The notes: generated by a model from the letters alone, not told the origin. DNA of 64,000 nucleotides from Arcticibacterium luteifluviistationis (GCF_003258705.1 NZ_CP029480.1:4216001-4280000), one strand, 5' to 3'; shown: positions 46,085-55,944, counted from the stretch's first letter. Translations and numbers: made by a program.

Positions 46085-47297
46085 CTCTAGTTTGCAAGTT
46101 GTAATAGTAGGTCTTGGTTATGTAGGTTTGCCAACGGCGGTTGCTTTTTCAAAAAAGTATAAAACGACTGGTGTTGATGTAAACAATAGACGAATTGATG
46201 AGCTAAAGAAAGGAGTTGATTCGAAAACCAATTTTAGTTCAGAACAATTGTCGAATAACTTAGATCTGATTTTTCAAAAACGTCTTCCACATTTTGAGGA
46301 GCAAACGGTTTTTATAGTAACCGTTCCAACACCAGTTACAGGAAACAAAGAACCGGATTTGTCTTTTTTAAATAAAGCTTCAAATGAGATAGCCTTAGTT
46401 TTAAAAAAAGGAGATCTTGTAATATATGAATCGACTACATTCCCAGGTTGTACGGAAGAGGTTTGTGTTCCCATTTTAGAGTCTGTTTCTAAACTTAAGT
46501 TAAATATAGATTTTGGTGTGGGATACTCTCCCGAAAGGTATAGCCCTGGCGAAACCAAAAGTATTGAATCAATAGTTAGAGTGACCTCTGGTTCAAGTCC
46601 AGAAGTAGCTAAAATGGTGGATAGTTTATATAGTTCAATAATGGTTGTTGAAACATATTTAGCCCCTTCCATAAAAGTTGCAGAAGCGGCAAAGCTCGTT
46701 GAAAATTGTCAAAGGGATGTAAATATTTCTTTTGTTAATGAGTTAGCTCTCATTTTTGATAAAATGGGCATTGAAACAAACGAAGTACTTAATGCAGCAA
46801 AGACTAAATGGAACTTTTTAGATTTCAAGCCCGGATTGGTAGGAGGTCACTGTATCAGTGTTGACCCTTATTATATGATTCATAAGGCTAATGCATTGGG
46901 ATATAATCCGAAATTAATAGGTGCAGGAAGAGAGGTTAATGAAGAAATGGGAAAATTCGCAGCTCACAAGGCTATGAAAATAATTGTCTCTAAAGGATTA
47001 AACCTTATCGGTTTAAGAATTCTTGTTTTGGGATTTGCCTACAAAGAAAACTGTTCTGATTTCAGAAATACGAAAGCACTTGATCTAATCAATGAACTTA
47101 AAGATTTTGGTGCCTTGGTAAGTGTTTACGATCCGCTCGTGGATAAGAAGTCTGTGTTAAACGAGACTGGTATTGAGATTTTAGAAAACGTAGAACTTGA
47201 AACTTATGCAGTAACAATTGTCGCAGTAGATCATATAGAATTTAAGCAGTTAAATATAGACAAACGATCTTTATTTAACGTTCATCTTTTTGCTTAA
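46068..47297 (+). CDS. Nucleotide-sugar dehydrogenase (TviB-like, UDP-GlcNAc 6-dehydrogenase)
   Basis: A 409-residue UDP-sugar dehydrogenase from ATG 46068; a TTG at 46029 would add an unlikely N-terminus. The Rossmann start VVIVGLGYVGLPTAVAF, VTVPTPV, YESTTFPGCTEE and the catalytic Cys in VGGHCISVDPYY are intact. The sequence follows TviB of the Vi antigen pathway more than UDP-glucose dehydrogenase, so oxidation of UDP-GlcNAc (or UDP-GalNAc) to the uronate is most likely. It opens the surface polysaccharide locus and overlaps the VWA gene. Confidence 0.85.
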   Translation: MHWKIDSSLQVVIVGLGYVGLPTAVAFSKKYKTTGVDVNNRRIDELKKGVDSKTNFSSEQLSNNLDLIFQKRLPHFEEQTVFIVTVPTPVTGNKEPDLSFLNKASNEIALVLKKGDLVIYESTTFPGCTEEVCVPILESVSKLKLNIDFGVGYSPERYSPGETKSIESIVRVTSGSSPEVAKMVDSLYSSIMVVETYLAPSIKVAEAAKLVENCQRDVNISFVNELALIFDKMGIETNEVLNAAKTKWNFLDFKPGLVGGHCISVDPYYMIHKANALGYNPKLIGAGREVNEEMGKFAAHKAMKIIVSKGLNLIGLRILVLGFAYKENCSDFRNTKALDLINELKDFGALVSVYDPLVDKKSVLNETGIEILENVELETYAVTIVAVDHIEFKQLNIDKRSLFNVHLFA

Positions 47298-47382
47298 AAA
47301 CCGAATAATAAGAAAATACATTGAAATTGTGTGAGACAGGTTAATTTTCCTTTTCTTTGCTTAAAATCCAAAAGACCTTTAA

Positions 47383-49686
47383 ATGGCGAAACGACAATAC
47401 GTTTATTTTCTACTCTTCATCACCTTTTTTGCCTCTCTTGAAACCTTTTCTCAAAGTCCAGTCAATGTGGATGAGGTTACTGATACTCAGGTAGAGCAGT
47501 TTATTAAAGAAATGGAGCAGCGTGGAATGTCTGATGCGGAAATTGAAGCTGCCGCTTTACTAAACGGATATACTCAGGACGATGTTGCCAAACTTAGAGA
47601 AAAGATTAATCGAATAAAGACTGGAACCAATAACCTGTCTAAGGAACCAGACAATAAAACTACACGTGAGCAGATAGGAGAGTTAGCAGAGAGGACACCT
47701 ATACAAGTTGATCAAAAAACAGAGCTTGCTCAGAAAAAGGAAGTATTTGGGAGGGAAATATTTAATAATAAGAACCTTTCTTTTGAACCGAACTTAAGGC
47801 TTCCTACCCCTAAGGATTATGTTTTAGGTACAGATGATCAGTTGAAAATAGACATAACAGGATATGCCTATCAGCATTATGATGTGACAGTTTCTCCTGA
47901 AGGAACTATTAAGTTAGAGAGTCTCTCTCCTATATATGTGAATGGGTTGACTGTTGATGCGGCTAAGATTAAAATAATCGATCAATTAAAATTACTCTTT
48001 GGAGGTTTAAGAAATGGAAAGTTAAATGCAGATGTGACATTGGGGAATGTGAGAAGCATTAAAGTGACTGTTGTTGGCGAAGTTGAGAATCCAGGAACTT
48101 ATACAATTTCGGCATTTGCTTCAGTTTTTAACGCACTTTACCTAGCTGGTGGGCCAGGAGAAAAAGGTTCTTTTAGAAATATAAAACTGCTTAGGGGAAA
48201 TAAGGAGAAATCTCAAATAGACTTATATCCTTTTCTCACAAAGGGGGAGTTTGTAGGAAACGAGAGACTTCTAGATCAAGATGTGATTTTTGTTCCTATG
48301 GCGGAATCTAAAGTGGAATTAGAAGGTAAAGTAAAGCGAGAAGGAATTTACGAGTTAAAGATTAATGAAACACTAGAGGATGCATTATTCTATGCTGGAG
48401 GTCCTTCAGACCAAGCATACCTAGAGAGTATTAAGATCACCCGCAACACAAAAAAAGAGAAAAAACTTTTGACCGTAGATGGAGATAAGTTAGGAATGTA
48501 TGCTCTTCAAAATGGTGATATAGTTTATATTGGAGCTATTCTAGATAGGTACGAAAATAGGGTGGAAGCTTCTGGAGCTGTTTTTAGGCCAGGCGAGTAC
48601 TCTTTAAGTGACAAATTAGTAACTATTAAGGATCTTATAGAGGCTTCGGAAGGTTTAAGGGAGGACGCCTTTTTGGATCGAGTTTTAATTGTTAGGGAAC
48701 GGGAGAACTTAGATCCTGAAATTATTTCAATAAATTTAAAGAATATACTTAATGGTTCTGAAGAGAATTTGGAATTAAGGAAGAATGATCAACTGATTGT
48801 TAAGTCAATTACTGAATTAAGAGAATTAAGAACCGTAGAGATAAAAGGATCCGTTAATCAATCGGGAGAATTTGATTTTGCGGAGGGAATGTCTGTTGAA
48901 GATTTGATTCTGCTTGCTGGAGGTTTTAAAGAAGGAGCATCTGAGAAAAGAATAGAAATTGCGAAGAGACTGTATAATGATGAAAGTTCTGATGAGACGG
49001 TGGAGGTTGTTATAGTTAATAGTGAGGATCTTTTTGCTAAAGAAGGAAAGACACTTTTAAGCCCATTTGACAAAGTTTTTGTCAGAGACCTTCCTAATTA
49101 CGAGGAACAAAAATTGGTTAGTATAACCGGGGAAGTTAATTATCCTGGTTTATATACAATTTTAAAAAGAGAGGAAAGAATTTCAGATCTTATAGATAGA
49201 GCAGGGGGATTAAGGAAGGAAGCTTATTCGGAAGGTGCTAGGTTTTATAGAGAAGGGGACTTGGTAGCCCTTGACCTGAAAAAAGCGTTAAGTAATAACA
49301 AGGAATTAGGGAATTTGATTTTATCGAAAGGAGATAGTCTGATTATTCCGAAAGTTCAAGAAGTTGTTAAGTTAAGTGGGCAGGTTTTAAACCCTACTAT
49401 TATAGCGTATCAGCCAGATTTAAAGTTTCAAGATTATATTTCTCAGGCAGGAGGAGTAACAGACTCTGCTTATGTGAGAAAAGCATATGTTCGATATGCA
49501 AATGGACTTACAGACAGGACGCGTTCTTTTTTGGGGATAAAAAAATATCCTGAAATTCAACGAGGTATGGAAGTGATTATACCAACAAGAAATAAGTATA
49601 GATGGACACCAGCAGAGAGGATTGCGGTGAGCTCTGCGTTTGTTTCTATTGCAACAATTTTAGTGACGGTTATTAGAATATTATAA
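47383..49686 (+). CDS. Wza-like polysaccharide export protein with multiple SLBB domains
   Basis: A 767-residue outer-membrane exporter. It has a signal peptide (about residues 1-23, ending ETFSQ) without a lipobox, a helical N-terminal part with MSDAEIEAAALLNGYTQDDV, a poly_export domain (about 145-235, VLGTDDQLKIDITGY), then repeated SLBB domains (for example KVTVVGEVENPGTYTIS, VELEGKVKREGIYELK, VSITGEVNYPGLYTI, VKLSGQVLNPTIIAY) and a C-terminal hydrophobic helix. Wza of E. coli is about 380 residues; the extra SLBB copies make this long form. It shares one base with the next gene (TAATG). Confidence 0.93.
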   Translation: MAKRQYVYFLLFITFFASLETFSQSPVNVDEVTDTQVEQFIKEMEQRGMSDAEIEAAALLNGYTQDDVAKLREKINRIKTGTNNLSKEPDNKTTREQIGELAERTPIQVDQKTELAQKKEVFGREIFNNKNLSFEPNLRLPTPKDYVLGTDDQLKIDITGYAYQHYDVTVSPEGTIKLESLSPIYVNGLTVDAAKIKIIDQLKLLFGGLRNGKLNADVTLGNVRSIKVTVVGEVENPGTYTISAFASVFNALYLAGGPGEKGSFRNIKLLRGNKEKSQIDLYPFLTKGEFVGNERLLDQDVIFVPMAESKVELEGKVKREGIYELKINETLEDALFYAGGPSDQAYLESIKITRNTKKEKKLLTVDGDKLGMYALQNGDIVYIGAILDRYENRVEASGAVFRPGEYSLSDKLVTIKDLIEASEGLREDAFLDRVLIVRERENLDPEIISINLKNILNGSEENLELRKNDQLIVKSITELRELRTVEIKGSVNQSGEFDFAEGMSVEDLILLAGGFKEGASEKRIEIAKRLYNDESSDETVEVVIVNSEDLFAKEGKTLLSPFDKVFVRDLPNYEEQKLVSITGEVNYPGLYTILKREERISDLIDRAGGLRKEAYSEGARFYREGDLVALDLKKALSNNKELGNLILSKGDSLIIPKVQEVVKLSGQVLNPTIIAYQPDLKFQDYISQAGGVTDSAYVRKAYVRYANGLTDRTRSFLGIKKYPEIQRGMEVIIPTRNKYRWTPAERIAVSSAFVSIATILVTVIRIL

Positions 49687-50720
49687 TGGAAGAAAAAGAG
49701 CATGACGATACCATTTCTATAGACTTTAAAGCTCTGTTTAACTTAGTTGGTAAAGAGAAGTGGGTGATAATTGGAATAACGGTATTGTTTACAATCGGTG
49801 GTGCTTGGTATGGATTAGCCGCTCGTGAGGAGTTTGTCTCTGAAGGTAAAATTATGCCTGAGATAAGTGGTGCAGGTGGTAGCTCCTTGGGAGGTTTGGC
49901 CAATTTGGTAGGTATTGGAGGTTTTGAGCTGGGATTGAAAAATAATACTGATGCAATTCGACCAGATTTATATCCTGATGTGATAAAGAGTACCCCATTT
50001 TTTCTCAATCTTTTCGAACAAAAGTTTGTTGATAAAATAGGAGATAGCATAAGGTTTGATGAATTTTTCAACAAAAAAATCGAAGAAAGTAAATCGATTG
50101 ACAAAGAAGATTTACGAATATTTGAAGGCCAGCCTAGTGGAGTGGTACTGGTGAATCGATTGACGGAAGATCGTATTAAGGATTTGAAGGGAAGAATTAG
50201 TGGTTCAATTGATAAACAAAGCGGTGTAATAAGTATTTTGGTGAAAATGCCAGATCCTGTGATTGCGGCTGAGATTACTAAATTCACTATGAATTATTTG
50301 ACAGCTTATGTGGCAGATTATCGTACTGAGAAAATCAAACAAGAGGTTGACTTCCTCGGTAGAAAAGTGGCCTTTGCTAAAGGTGAGTTTTATAGGGACC
50401 AGTCTAGAAAAGCCTCTTATGAGGATATCTATGCGGCACCTACTATTCGACTTCAATCTGCTGATGTTAGAAGAGAACGTCTACAATCCGAGTATAAACT
50501 ATCCTCCTCAATGTACAATGAGCTTTTGAAGAAGTATGAGGAAGCTAAAATTAAATTGCAGCAACAAACACCAGTTTTTAAAATTCTAGAACCCCCTGTG
50601 GTACCAACGCAAAAGAGCGAGCCCAAAAAAGTGATTATAATTTTAGGGTCATTGTTAGCTGGAATGGTCTTTTCATTTATAATTATTTTTATTAAATCTG
50701 GTTTCAATTTATTTAAGTGA
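49686..50720 (+). CDS. Polysaccharide chain-length determinant (Wzz family)
   Basis: A 344-residue inner-membrane protein with TM1 at about residues 25-45 (WVIIGITVLFTIGGAWYGLA), a large periplasmic coiled-coil region and TM2 at about 318-340 after a Pro-rich ILEPPVVPTQKSEPKK segment, the Wzz hallmark. It ends right after TM2, so the tyrosine-kinase domain found in Wzc/BY-kinase forms is absent. It sets polymer length with Wzy and couples to the exporter encoded just upstream. Confidence 0.9.
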   Translation: MEEKEHDDTISIDFKALFNLVGKEKWVIIGITVLFTIGGAWYGLAAREEFVSEGKIMPEISGAGGSSLGGLANLVGIGGFELGLKNNTDAIRPDLYPDVIKSTPFFLNLFEQKFVDKIGDSIRFDEFFNKKIEESKSIDKEDLRIFEGQPSGVVLVNRLTEDRIKDLKGRISGSIDKQSGVISILVKMPDPVIAAEITKFTMNYLTAYVADYRTEKIKQEVDFLGRKVAFAKGEFYRDQSRKASYEDIYAAPTIRLQSADVRRERLQSEYKLSSSMYNELLKKYEEAKIKLQQQTPVFKILEPPVVPTQKSEPKKVIIILGSLLAGMVFSFIIIFIKSGFNLFK

Positions 50721-51003
50721 AGGTTCTAGCGATTTACTTTTCCATTAAAGTGCGGATTTGATGGTGATGGAAAAGGATTATTTAGGGGATACTATTTGGC
50801 GTTCTCTTTCATATATGGATGGGGTTGACCCATGAAAAATATTTTTTAATGGAAGAAGGCTACGGATGTATAAATTATATATACTTCTAAGTAGCAAAGT
50901 GGTTTATTTAATAGATAAAAATAGAGAAATTTTTAACTAAAATATACTTGGTTTTACGTCAATAAATTTGACTGGATAAACCGAATTAAATAAGAAAATA
51001 TTA
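50721..51003. other. Gap within the capsule locus: inverted repeat and short ORF
   Basis: This 283-base gap interrupts an otherwise tight gene run. TTCCATTAAA (50740-50749) and TTTAATGGAA (50845-50854) form a 10-bp perfect inverted repeat. Between them lies a 24-codon ORF, 50761-50835, starting MVMEKDYLGDTIWRS; I do not recognise it. A hairpin ATGGG/CCCAT sits at 50819-50833, and TAAATTTG at 50963-50970 matches the -7 consensus, so an internal promoter is possible. Confidence 0.4.
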
Positions 51004-52158
51004 TTGGAATATCTTATTATACTCTTTCTTCTTATTATTATTTGCTTTTTTTACGAGTATTCGGGAAAACCAATTTCTAAAAATAGTGGAATTCCTGTTT
51101 ATTGCCTTTCATGTATTATCTTGGTTTTATTCGCTGGATTAAGGTATAGAGTAGGCGTAGATACCTTGAATTATATTGCACTACATGATTATATGCCAGA
51201 ATGGCGTGAAATACTCAATCCTGAAAATGTTCTTTTAAATAGAGAATTTGGCTGGATAGTTCTTTCGTCTATTGCAAAAATACTAGGTGATGACTTCATT
51301 TATGTACAATTAATTGTGGCATTCATAGTAAACATAAGCGTGTTTTACTTTATGTATAAGTATGCCATTCTTAAGTTCACAGCAATACTAATATATTTTG
51401 TTGTTTTCTATCCTTATTTAAATTTTGAAATAATGAGGGAATCAGTTGCAATCTCTATTTTCTTAGTTTTGGGAATTAAATATATCAAAAATAAGCAGTG
51501 GGTGAAGTATGTGTTGATTGTCTTCTTATGTGTTGCTTTTCATACTTCGGCCATATTTTTATTACTTATCCCCATCCTAAAATCAGCAGTTAGGGCTTTG
51601 CATAAATCCAATTTCTTGGTTTTTAATACGATTTTGTTTTTCATAAGTCTAATTTTAGCTCCAATATTTATTAAGTATCTTTTATCTCTGCCTTTTGGGA
51701 ATATTATTGCTCATAAGCTAGAGTTTTACTCTGAATATGAATTTTCATTATTGGGAAATATTTCGGCATATATCGTTTATGTTCTTTTTCCATTAGTTCT
51801 TAGTTTCTTCGTGTCTTCTAAAGGTTATAATAACAAAGAGATGTTAATAGTCTATTCAATGGTGGGTACACTTGTAGCCCTCTTTTCCATTTTCTTTAGA
51901 CTTCTTAATTACTTAACTCCTTTTTTAATTCTTGCCTTGGCTGAAGTGATTTACCGAGTTTTGATTAATAAAGACAATGCTTATCGCTTTGGGAAGGCTG
52001 TGTTATTTATTTTATTTATTTTGATATTCTTTAATTATAAACTTTTTATTCCTGCAGAAAAGGGTTATCCCATTCGGTGGTATGCTCATTGGTTTCCCTA
52101 TTATAGTGTTTTTAACCAACAGATTGACCCAGATAGGGAATTCATTAATAACCTTTAA
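51004..52158 (+). CDS. EpsG-family polysaccharide polymerase (Wzy-like)
   Basis: A 384-residue protein with about 10 membrane helices. The conserved EpsG features are present: an early FAGLRYRVGVDTLNYIALHDY motif region (read as GLRYRVGVDTLNY), MRESVAISIF and AFHTSAIFLL. It probably joins lipid-linked repeat units into the polymer in the periplasm. The start is a TTG at 51004; the first in-frame ATG would remove the first helices. Confidence 0.83.
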   Translation: MEYLIILFLLIIICFFYEYSGKPISKNSGIPVYCLSCIILVLFAGLRYRVGVDTLNYIALHDYMPEWREILNPENVLLNREFGWIVLSSIAKILGDDFIYVQLIVAFIVNISVFYFMYKYAILKFTAILIYFVVFYPYLNFEIMRESVAISIFLVLGIKYIKNKQWVKYVLIVFLCVAFHTSAIFLLLIPILKSAVRALHKSNFLVFNTILFFISLILAPIFIKYLLSLPFGNIIAHKLEFYSEYEFSLLGNISAYIVYVLFPLVLSFFVSSKGYNNKEMLIVYSMVGTLVALFSIFFRLLNYLTPFLILALAEVIYRVLINKDNAYRFGKAVLFILFILIFFNYKLFIPAEKGYPIRWYAHWFPYYSVFNQQIDPDREFINNL

Positions 52159-52173
52159 CATCTCCTTATTTTT

Positions 52174-53124
52174 ATGAATATTTGCTACTCTTGTGATGAT
52201 TATTACGTTCCACAAACGACTGTTTCTATTCTTTCTCTGCTTGAAAATAATAAACACGTTAAAGACCTAAAGCTTTTTATTGTTTCACTAGGTATTAGTC
52301 AAGGTAATATTAGTGAAATTGAAAATGTTGTTAATGGTTTTAAAAGGGAATTGACATTGGTGCATTTTAAGGATATCTCTCAAGGCTTTACTTTTGAAAA
52401 ATCGGGAAGACACAGCAAAACGGTATATACGAAATTTTTTTTTGAGAGAATACCTGGGATTGATAAAATAATCTATTTAGATAGTGATACTGTTATTTTA
52501 GGCTCTCTTGAAGATTTTTGGAATATCAACTTGGCCCAGAATTATTTTGGTCTCGTTAAAACAATTAATAAAAATTATTGCAAAAGACTAGGACTTCCCG
52601 TTGGAGACAGTTTTTATAATGACGGGGTTGCCATTGTTAATGTATCATTGATAAAAAAGGATAAAATACTTAGTCGATTTAAACTAATCATGGAAGAATA
52701 TAATTGGACACCTCCGGCATTAAGCGAAGGTATAATCAATATTGCATGTAGGGGTAGAATAACTAAGCTTCACCCTAAATTTAACTTCTTATCTGCATTT
52801 TATATGTTTACGAATCACCAACTTAATGTATTTGCCAGAGAACGGGAATTTTACCCTGAGGAGATTGTTAATGCAGCAAGGAAAGATCCTGTAGTAGTTC
52901 ATTATTTATCTGGTTGGTTTAAAAGGCCTTGGGAGGTAGATTGTACACATCCTATGAAACATTATTACACTTCTTACTTAAGAAAAACGAAGTGGGCTAA
53001 AAGTAAACTTGTGAATAAGAAACTGCCTTTAAATGTTCTAATTTATAAAAATGCATTAAAAGTTTTACCTATCGAGATATTAACATTTATCGTAGATTTT
53101 TACCGAAAGGTTAGAAAAGAATGA
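52174..53124 (+). CDS. Glycosyltransferase family 8
   Basis: A 316-residue GT-A fold enzyme of family 8 (LgtC/glycogenin-like). The N-terminus NICYSCDDYYVPQTTVSILSL and the metal-binding DxD in IIYLDSDTVILGSL are typical, as is the C-terminal HYLSGWFKRPW segment that holds the second metal site. It adds a sugar, often alpha-galactose or glucose, from a UDP donor with retention. It overlaps the flippase gene by 4 bases. Confidence 0.9.
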   Translation: MNICYSCDDYYVPQTTVSILSLLENNKHVKDLKLFIVSLGISQGNISEIENVVNGFKRELTLVHFKDISQGFTFEKSGRHSKTVYTKFFFERIPGIDKIIYLDSDTVILGSLEDFWNINLAQNYFGLVKTINKNYCKRLGLPVGDSFYNDGVAIVNVSLIKKDKILSRFKLIMEEYNWTPPALSEGIINIACRGRITKLHPKFNFLSAFYMFTNHQLNVFAREREFYPEEIVNAARKDPVVVHYLSGWFKRPWEVDCTHPMKHYYTSYLRKTKWAKSKLVNKKLPLNVLIYKNALKVLPIEILTFIVDFYRKVRKE

Positions 53125-54509
53125 AAGTGCTTAAAGGTATATCTGGAAGTAATGTAGCCTACGTCTTATCTTCTCAAGGGATTACAATTATTGTAAACTT
53201 AATAATGACAATTGGAGTTGCTAAAGTTTTAGGAATCAATGATTTTGGTTATTGGCAGTTATTTCTATTGTATGTGAGTTATACTGGTTTTTTCCATCTT
53301 GGGATATTTGATGGCGTTTATTTAAGGTATGGGGGGAAAAGAATGGCAGACTTAGACTTATTGGAGGTGAGAAGTGTCTTCTGGAGTGCTACTTCGATTC
53401 AACTTTTACTTTTACTTTTAACTTATTTAATATTTTTGAAGACAAATTTTTTAAATGAAGGTTTAGTTGTCCCTGTTCTAATAACTGCATTTTTAACAAA
53501 TACTCAGTTTTTTCTTTATTTTGTATTATTAGCAACAAATAATATTTCAAAATATTCTAAGGCAATTTTAGTAGAGAAAGGCTTTTTTATTTTGGCGATA
53601 TTTTTCTATTTCTTTAATGATGGGAAAAATTTTCAAGTACTAATTTATATATATGGAATCGGTAAGATTTTATCTATAAGCACTTTGATGAATTTTTTCT
53701 CTTTCCTGTTTAATAGGCTAGTGAGTTTCCCTCAAAATCTGTTGTTAAAAATCTTTCAAACGGGAGTATTGTTAATGTTAGCTAATGTGACGGGTGCATT
53801 TATTTTGGGTATTCCAAGACTATTTATTGAAGATAGGTGGGGGATCGAGGTTTTTGGGAAAGTTTCTTTAGCGTTTTCAACAATTTTCTTTTTTATAGTT
53901 TTGTTTTCCCAATTGAGTTTAATACTCTTTCCTGTTTTAAGGAATAAAAACTTTTTCCAACAGAAAGAGTCATTTTTGAAGCTAAGAGATGTACTTAGTA
54001 GGACATTAATGTTATTTTTTATTTTGTACTTCCCGCTAAGTAGTCTTTTGTCTTTTTTTATGCCTACGTACGAATATAGCTTTGTTATATTTTATTATTT
54101 GCTCCCAATCGTTATTTTCGATGGTTTAAACCAGATACTATACCTGAGTTACTTTAAGACTTTGAATTTGCAGAAAAAATTACTTGGTATTAATATAATA
54201 GTTGTGCTCTTCCAAATTCTTTTAATTTACACTAGTTTTTATTTTTTTGAAAATGTGATTTTGATATTGTTAATTACGGTATTGTCAATTTTACTGCGTT
54301 CTTATCTTTGTGAATTGACACTTTCCAAGTTATTTAAAATTAGTAGTTCCGGTTCTTTTATTTTTGAGGTGATTTACAGTTTTTTATTAATATCGCTTCA
54401 TATTTTGGGCGTTGAAATGATTTTTATAGTCTTAATTGCATTTTTTGCAATTTTAATACATTATAAATTTAGAGGACTTCTTCTTTTTGTTAGAGTTTAT
54501 GAAAAATAA
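53121..54509 (+). CDS. Oligosaccharide-unit flippase (Wzx-like, MATE/MOP superfamily)
   Basis: A 462-residue membrane protein with 12-14 predicted helices, starting with a Wzx-type segment (SNVAYVLSSQGITIIVNLIM, then GINDFGYWQLFLLY). It would move undecaprenyl-linked repeat units across the inner membrane. Its last 11 bases overlap the capE-like gene. Low sequence conservation in this family means the call rests on topology, the N-terminal pattern and the locus. Confidence 0.83.
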   Translation: MKVLKGISGSNVAYVLSSQGITIIVNLIMTIGVAKVLGINDFGYWQLFLLYVSYTGFFHLGIFDGVYLRYGGKRMADLDLLEVRSVFWSATSIQLLLLLLTYLIFLKTNFLNEGLVVPVLITAFLTNTQFFLYFVLLATNNISKYSKAILVEKGFFILAIFFYFFNDGKNFQVLIYIYGIGKILSISTLMNFFSFLFNRLVSFPQNLLLKIFQTGVLLMLANVTGAFILGIPRLFIEDRWGIEVFGKVSLAFSTIFFFIVLFSQLSLILFPVLRNKNFFQQKESFLKLRDVLSRTLMLFFILYFPLSSLLSFFMPTYEYSFVIFYYLLPIVIFDGLNQILYLSYFKTLNLQKKLLGINIIVVLFQILLIYTSFYFFENVILILLITVLSILLRSYLCELTLSKLFKISSSGSFIFEVIYSFLLISLHILGVEMIFIVLIAFFAILIHYKFRGLLLFVRVYEK

Positions 54510-55503
54510 TATTTTGCTTATAACCGGTGGTACTGGTTCTTTTGGTACTGCAGTACTAAATCGTTTTTTAAACACGGATCATTTTAAAGAGATTCGAATT
54601 TTTTCTCGAGATGAGAAAAAGCAAGATGACATGCGGAACTTTTATAAAAGTGATAAAATCAAATATTACATAGGTGATGTAAGGGAATATACCAGTGTAG
54701 AGCCTGCCACTAGAGACGTGGATTTTATCTTTCATGCCGCAGCTCTTAAGCAAGTCCCATCTTGTGAGTTTTTTCCAATGGAAGCTGTTAAGACTAATGT
54801 CATAGGGACTCAAAATGTGATACGTGCTGCAGCTTCAAATGATGTGAAGAAAGTTATATGCTTAAGTACTGATAAGGCGGCATATCCTATAAATGCTATG
54901 GGTATTTCAAAAGCTATGATGGAAAAAGTGGCCATTGCGGAATCTAGAAACCTTACGAAAACTACGGTTTGTTTGACAAGATATGGTAATGTGATGGGCT
55001 CTAGAGGTTCTGTAATACCTCTTTTCTTATCTCAGATTAAGGCGGGTCAACCAATCACTATTACAGATCCAGAAATGTCACGCTTCTTTATGTCATTGGA
55101 AGAGGCTGTGGAATTGGTGCTTTTTGCCTTTGAGCATGGAAATGCGGGAGACCTTTTTGTGAACAAAGCTCCAGCGGGTAAGATTGGAGACTTGGCCGAA
55201 GCCATGATTGAACTTTATGGGAAGAGTACTGAGATTAATATTATAGGTACAAGGCATGGAGAGAAACTGTATGAAACTTTATGTACTAGAGAGGAAATGT
55301 TAAATGCAGAAGACATGGGGGAGTTTTTTAGAATTCCAGCAGATAATCGTAATCTAAATTATGCAAAGTACTTTTCTGAAGGAGAAAAGGATATATCATT
55401 AATTGAAGATTATCACTCACACAATGCGGAGCAAAAGAGTGTGAAGGGTATTAAAGATTTAATCCTTAAGCTCTCATTCCTTAATGATGAGCAGATCGGA
55501 TAA
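54499..55503 (+). CDS. capE: UDP-GlcNAc 4,6-dehydratase/5-epimerase (CapE/WbjB/FnlA)
   Basis: A 334-residue short-chain dehydrogenase from ATG 54499. The cofactor loop is GGTGSFGTAVLNRF. The catalytic motif is M-x3-K (NAMGISKAMMEK) instead of Y-x3-K, the form known for WbjB/CapE enzymes. With the capF and capG genes downstream it should start the UDP-N-acetyl-L-fucosamine pathway from UDP-GlcNAc. Confidence 0.92.
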   Translation: MKNNILLITGGTGSFGTAVLNRFLNTDHFKEIRIFSRDEKKQDDMRNFYKSDKIKYYIGDVREYTSVEPATRDVDFIFHAAALKQVPSCEFFPMEAVKTNVIGTQNVIRAAASNDVKKVICLSTDKAAYPINAMGISKAMMEKVAIAESRNLTKTTVCLTRYGNVMGSRGSVIPLFLSQIKAGQPITITDPEMSRFFMSLEEAVELVLFAFEHGNAGDLFVNKAPAGKIGDLAEAMIELYGKSTEINIIGTRHGEKLYETLCTREEMLNAEDMGEFFRIPADNRNLNYAKYFSEGEKDISLIEDYHSHNAEQKSVKGIKDLILKLSFLNDEQIG

Positions 55504-55530
55504 CAACAATCTATTTATTAGTTTTAATTC

Positions 55531-55944
55531 ATGGTTTTAACAGGGAAGACACACACGGACGAGAGAGGTATTCTAAAATATAATAACGAGATAGACCTCT
55601 CAGAAGTTAGACGTATCTATACTATTCAGAATGCTAATACTTCTTATATTCGTGGTTGGCTAGGTCACTCTGTTGAGAAAAGATGGTTCACGGTTATTAA
55701 AGGGTCTTTCCAGATTTCCTATATAAAATTAGATTCGGAGAAGGCTCCTAGTAGATATTTACCCCAAAATAGAATTGATTTATCAGATGATGGACTTAAC
55801 TATTTGCTTTTAGAGCCCGGTTTCGCATTTACTATTCAATCAAAAGTGCAAGACTCTGTTCTTTTAGTAATGTCTAATTTTCCAGTAGGTATTACAAATG
55901 ATGAATTAAGGTTTCCAATAGATTATTTTAAAATAAGAAGGTGA
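55531..55944 (+). CDS. Cupin-fold sugar epimerase-like protein (WxcM/RmlC-like)
   Basis: A 137-residue single-domain cupin. The start TGKTHTDERGILKYNNEIDL and the segment RGWLGHSVEKRWFTVIKGSF resemble WxcM- and RmlC-type sugar isomerases and epimerases. It lies between capE and capF and overlaps capF by 4 bases. It could epimerise or isomerise a keto-sugar intermediate, but CapF already has its own cupin domain, so its job is unclear. Confidence 0.75.
   Translation: MVLTGKTHTDERGILKYNNEIDLSEVRRIYTIQNANTSYIRGWLGHSVEKRWFTVIKGSFQISYIKLDSEKAPSRYLPQNRIDLSDDGLNYLLLEPGFAFTIQSKVQDSVLLVMSNFPVGITNDELRFPIDYFKIRR

Noticed and set aside
49673-50287. 204-codon minus-strand ORF opposite wzz
   Set aside because: It is a shadow of the Wzz gene, which has clear topology and position; the antisense peptide is Ser/Leu/Pro-rich without a family signature.
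50721-51003. UpxY/RfaH-type antitermination site (ops) in the capsule locus
   Set aside because: I found no ops-like sequence and no UpxY-like regulator gene in the window.
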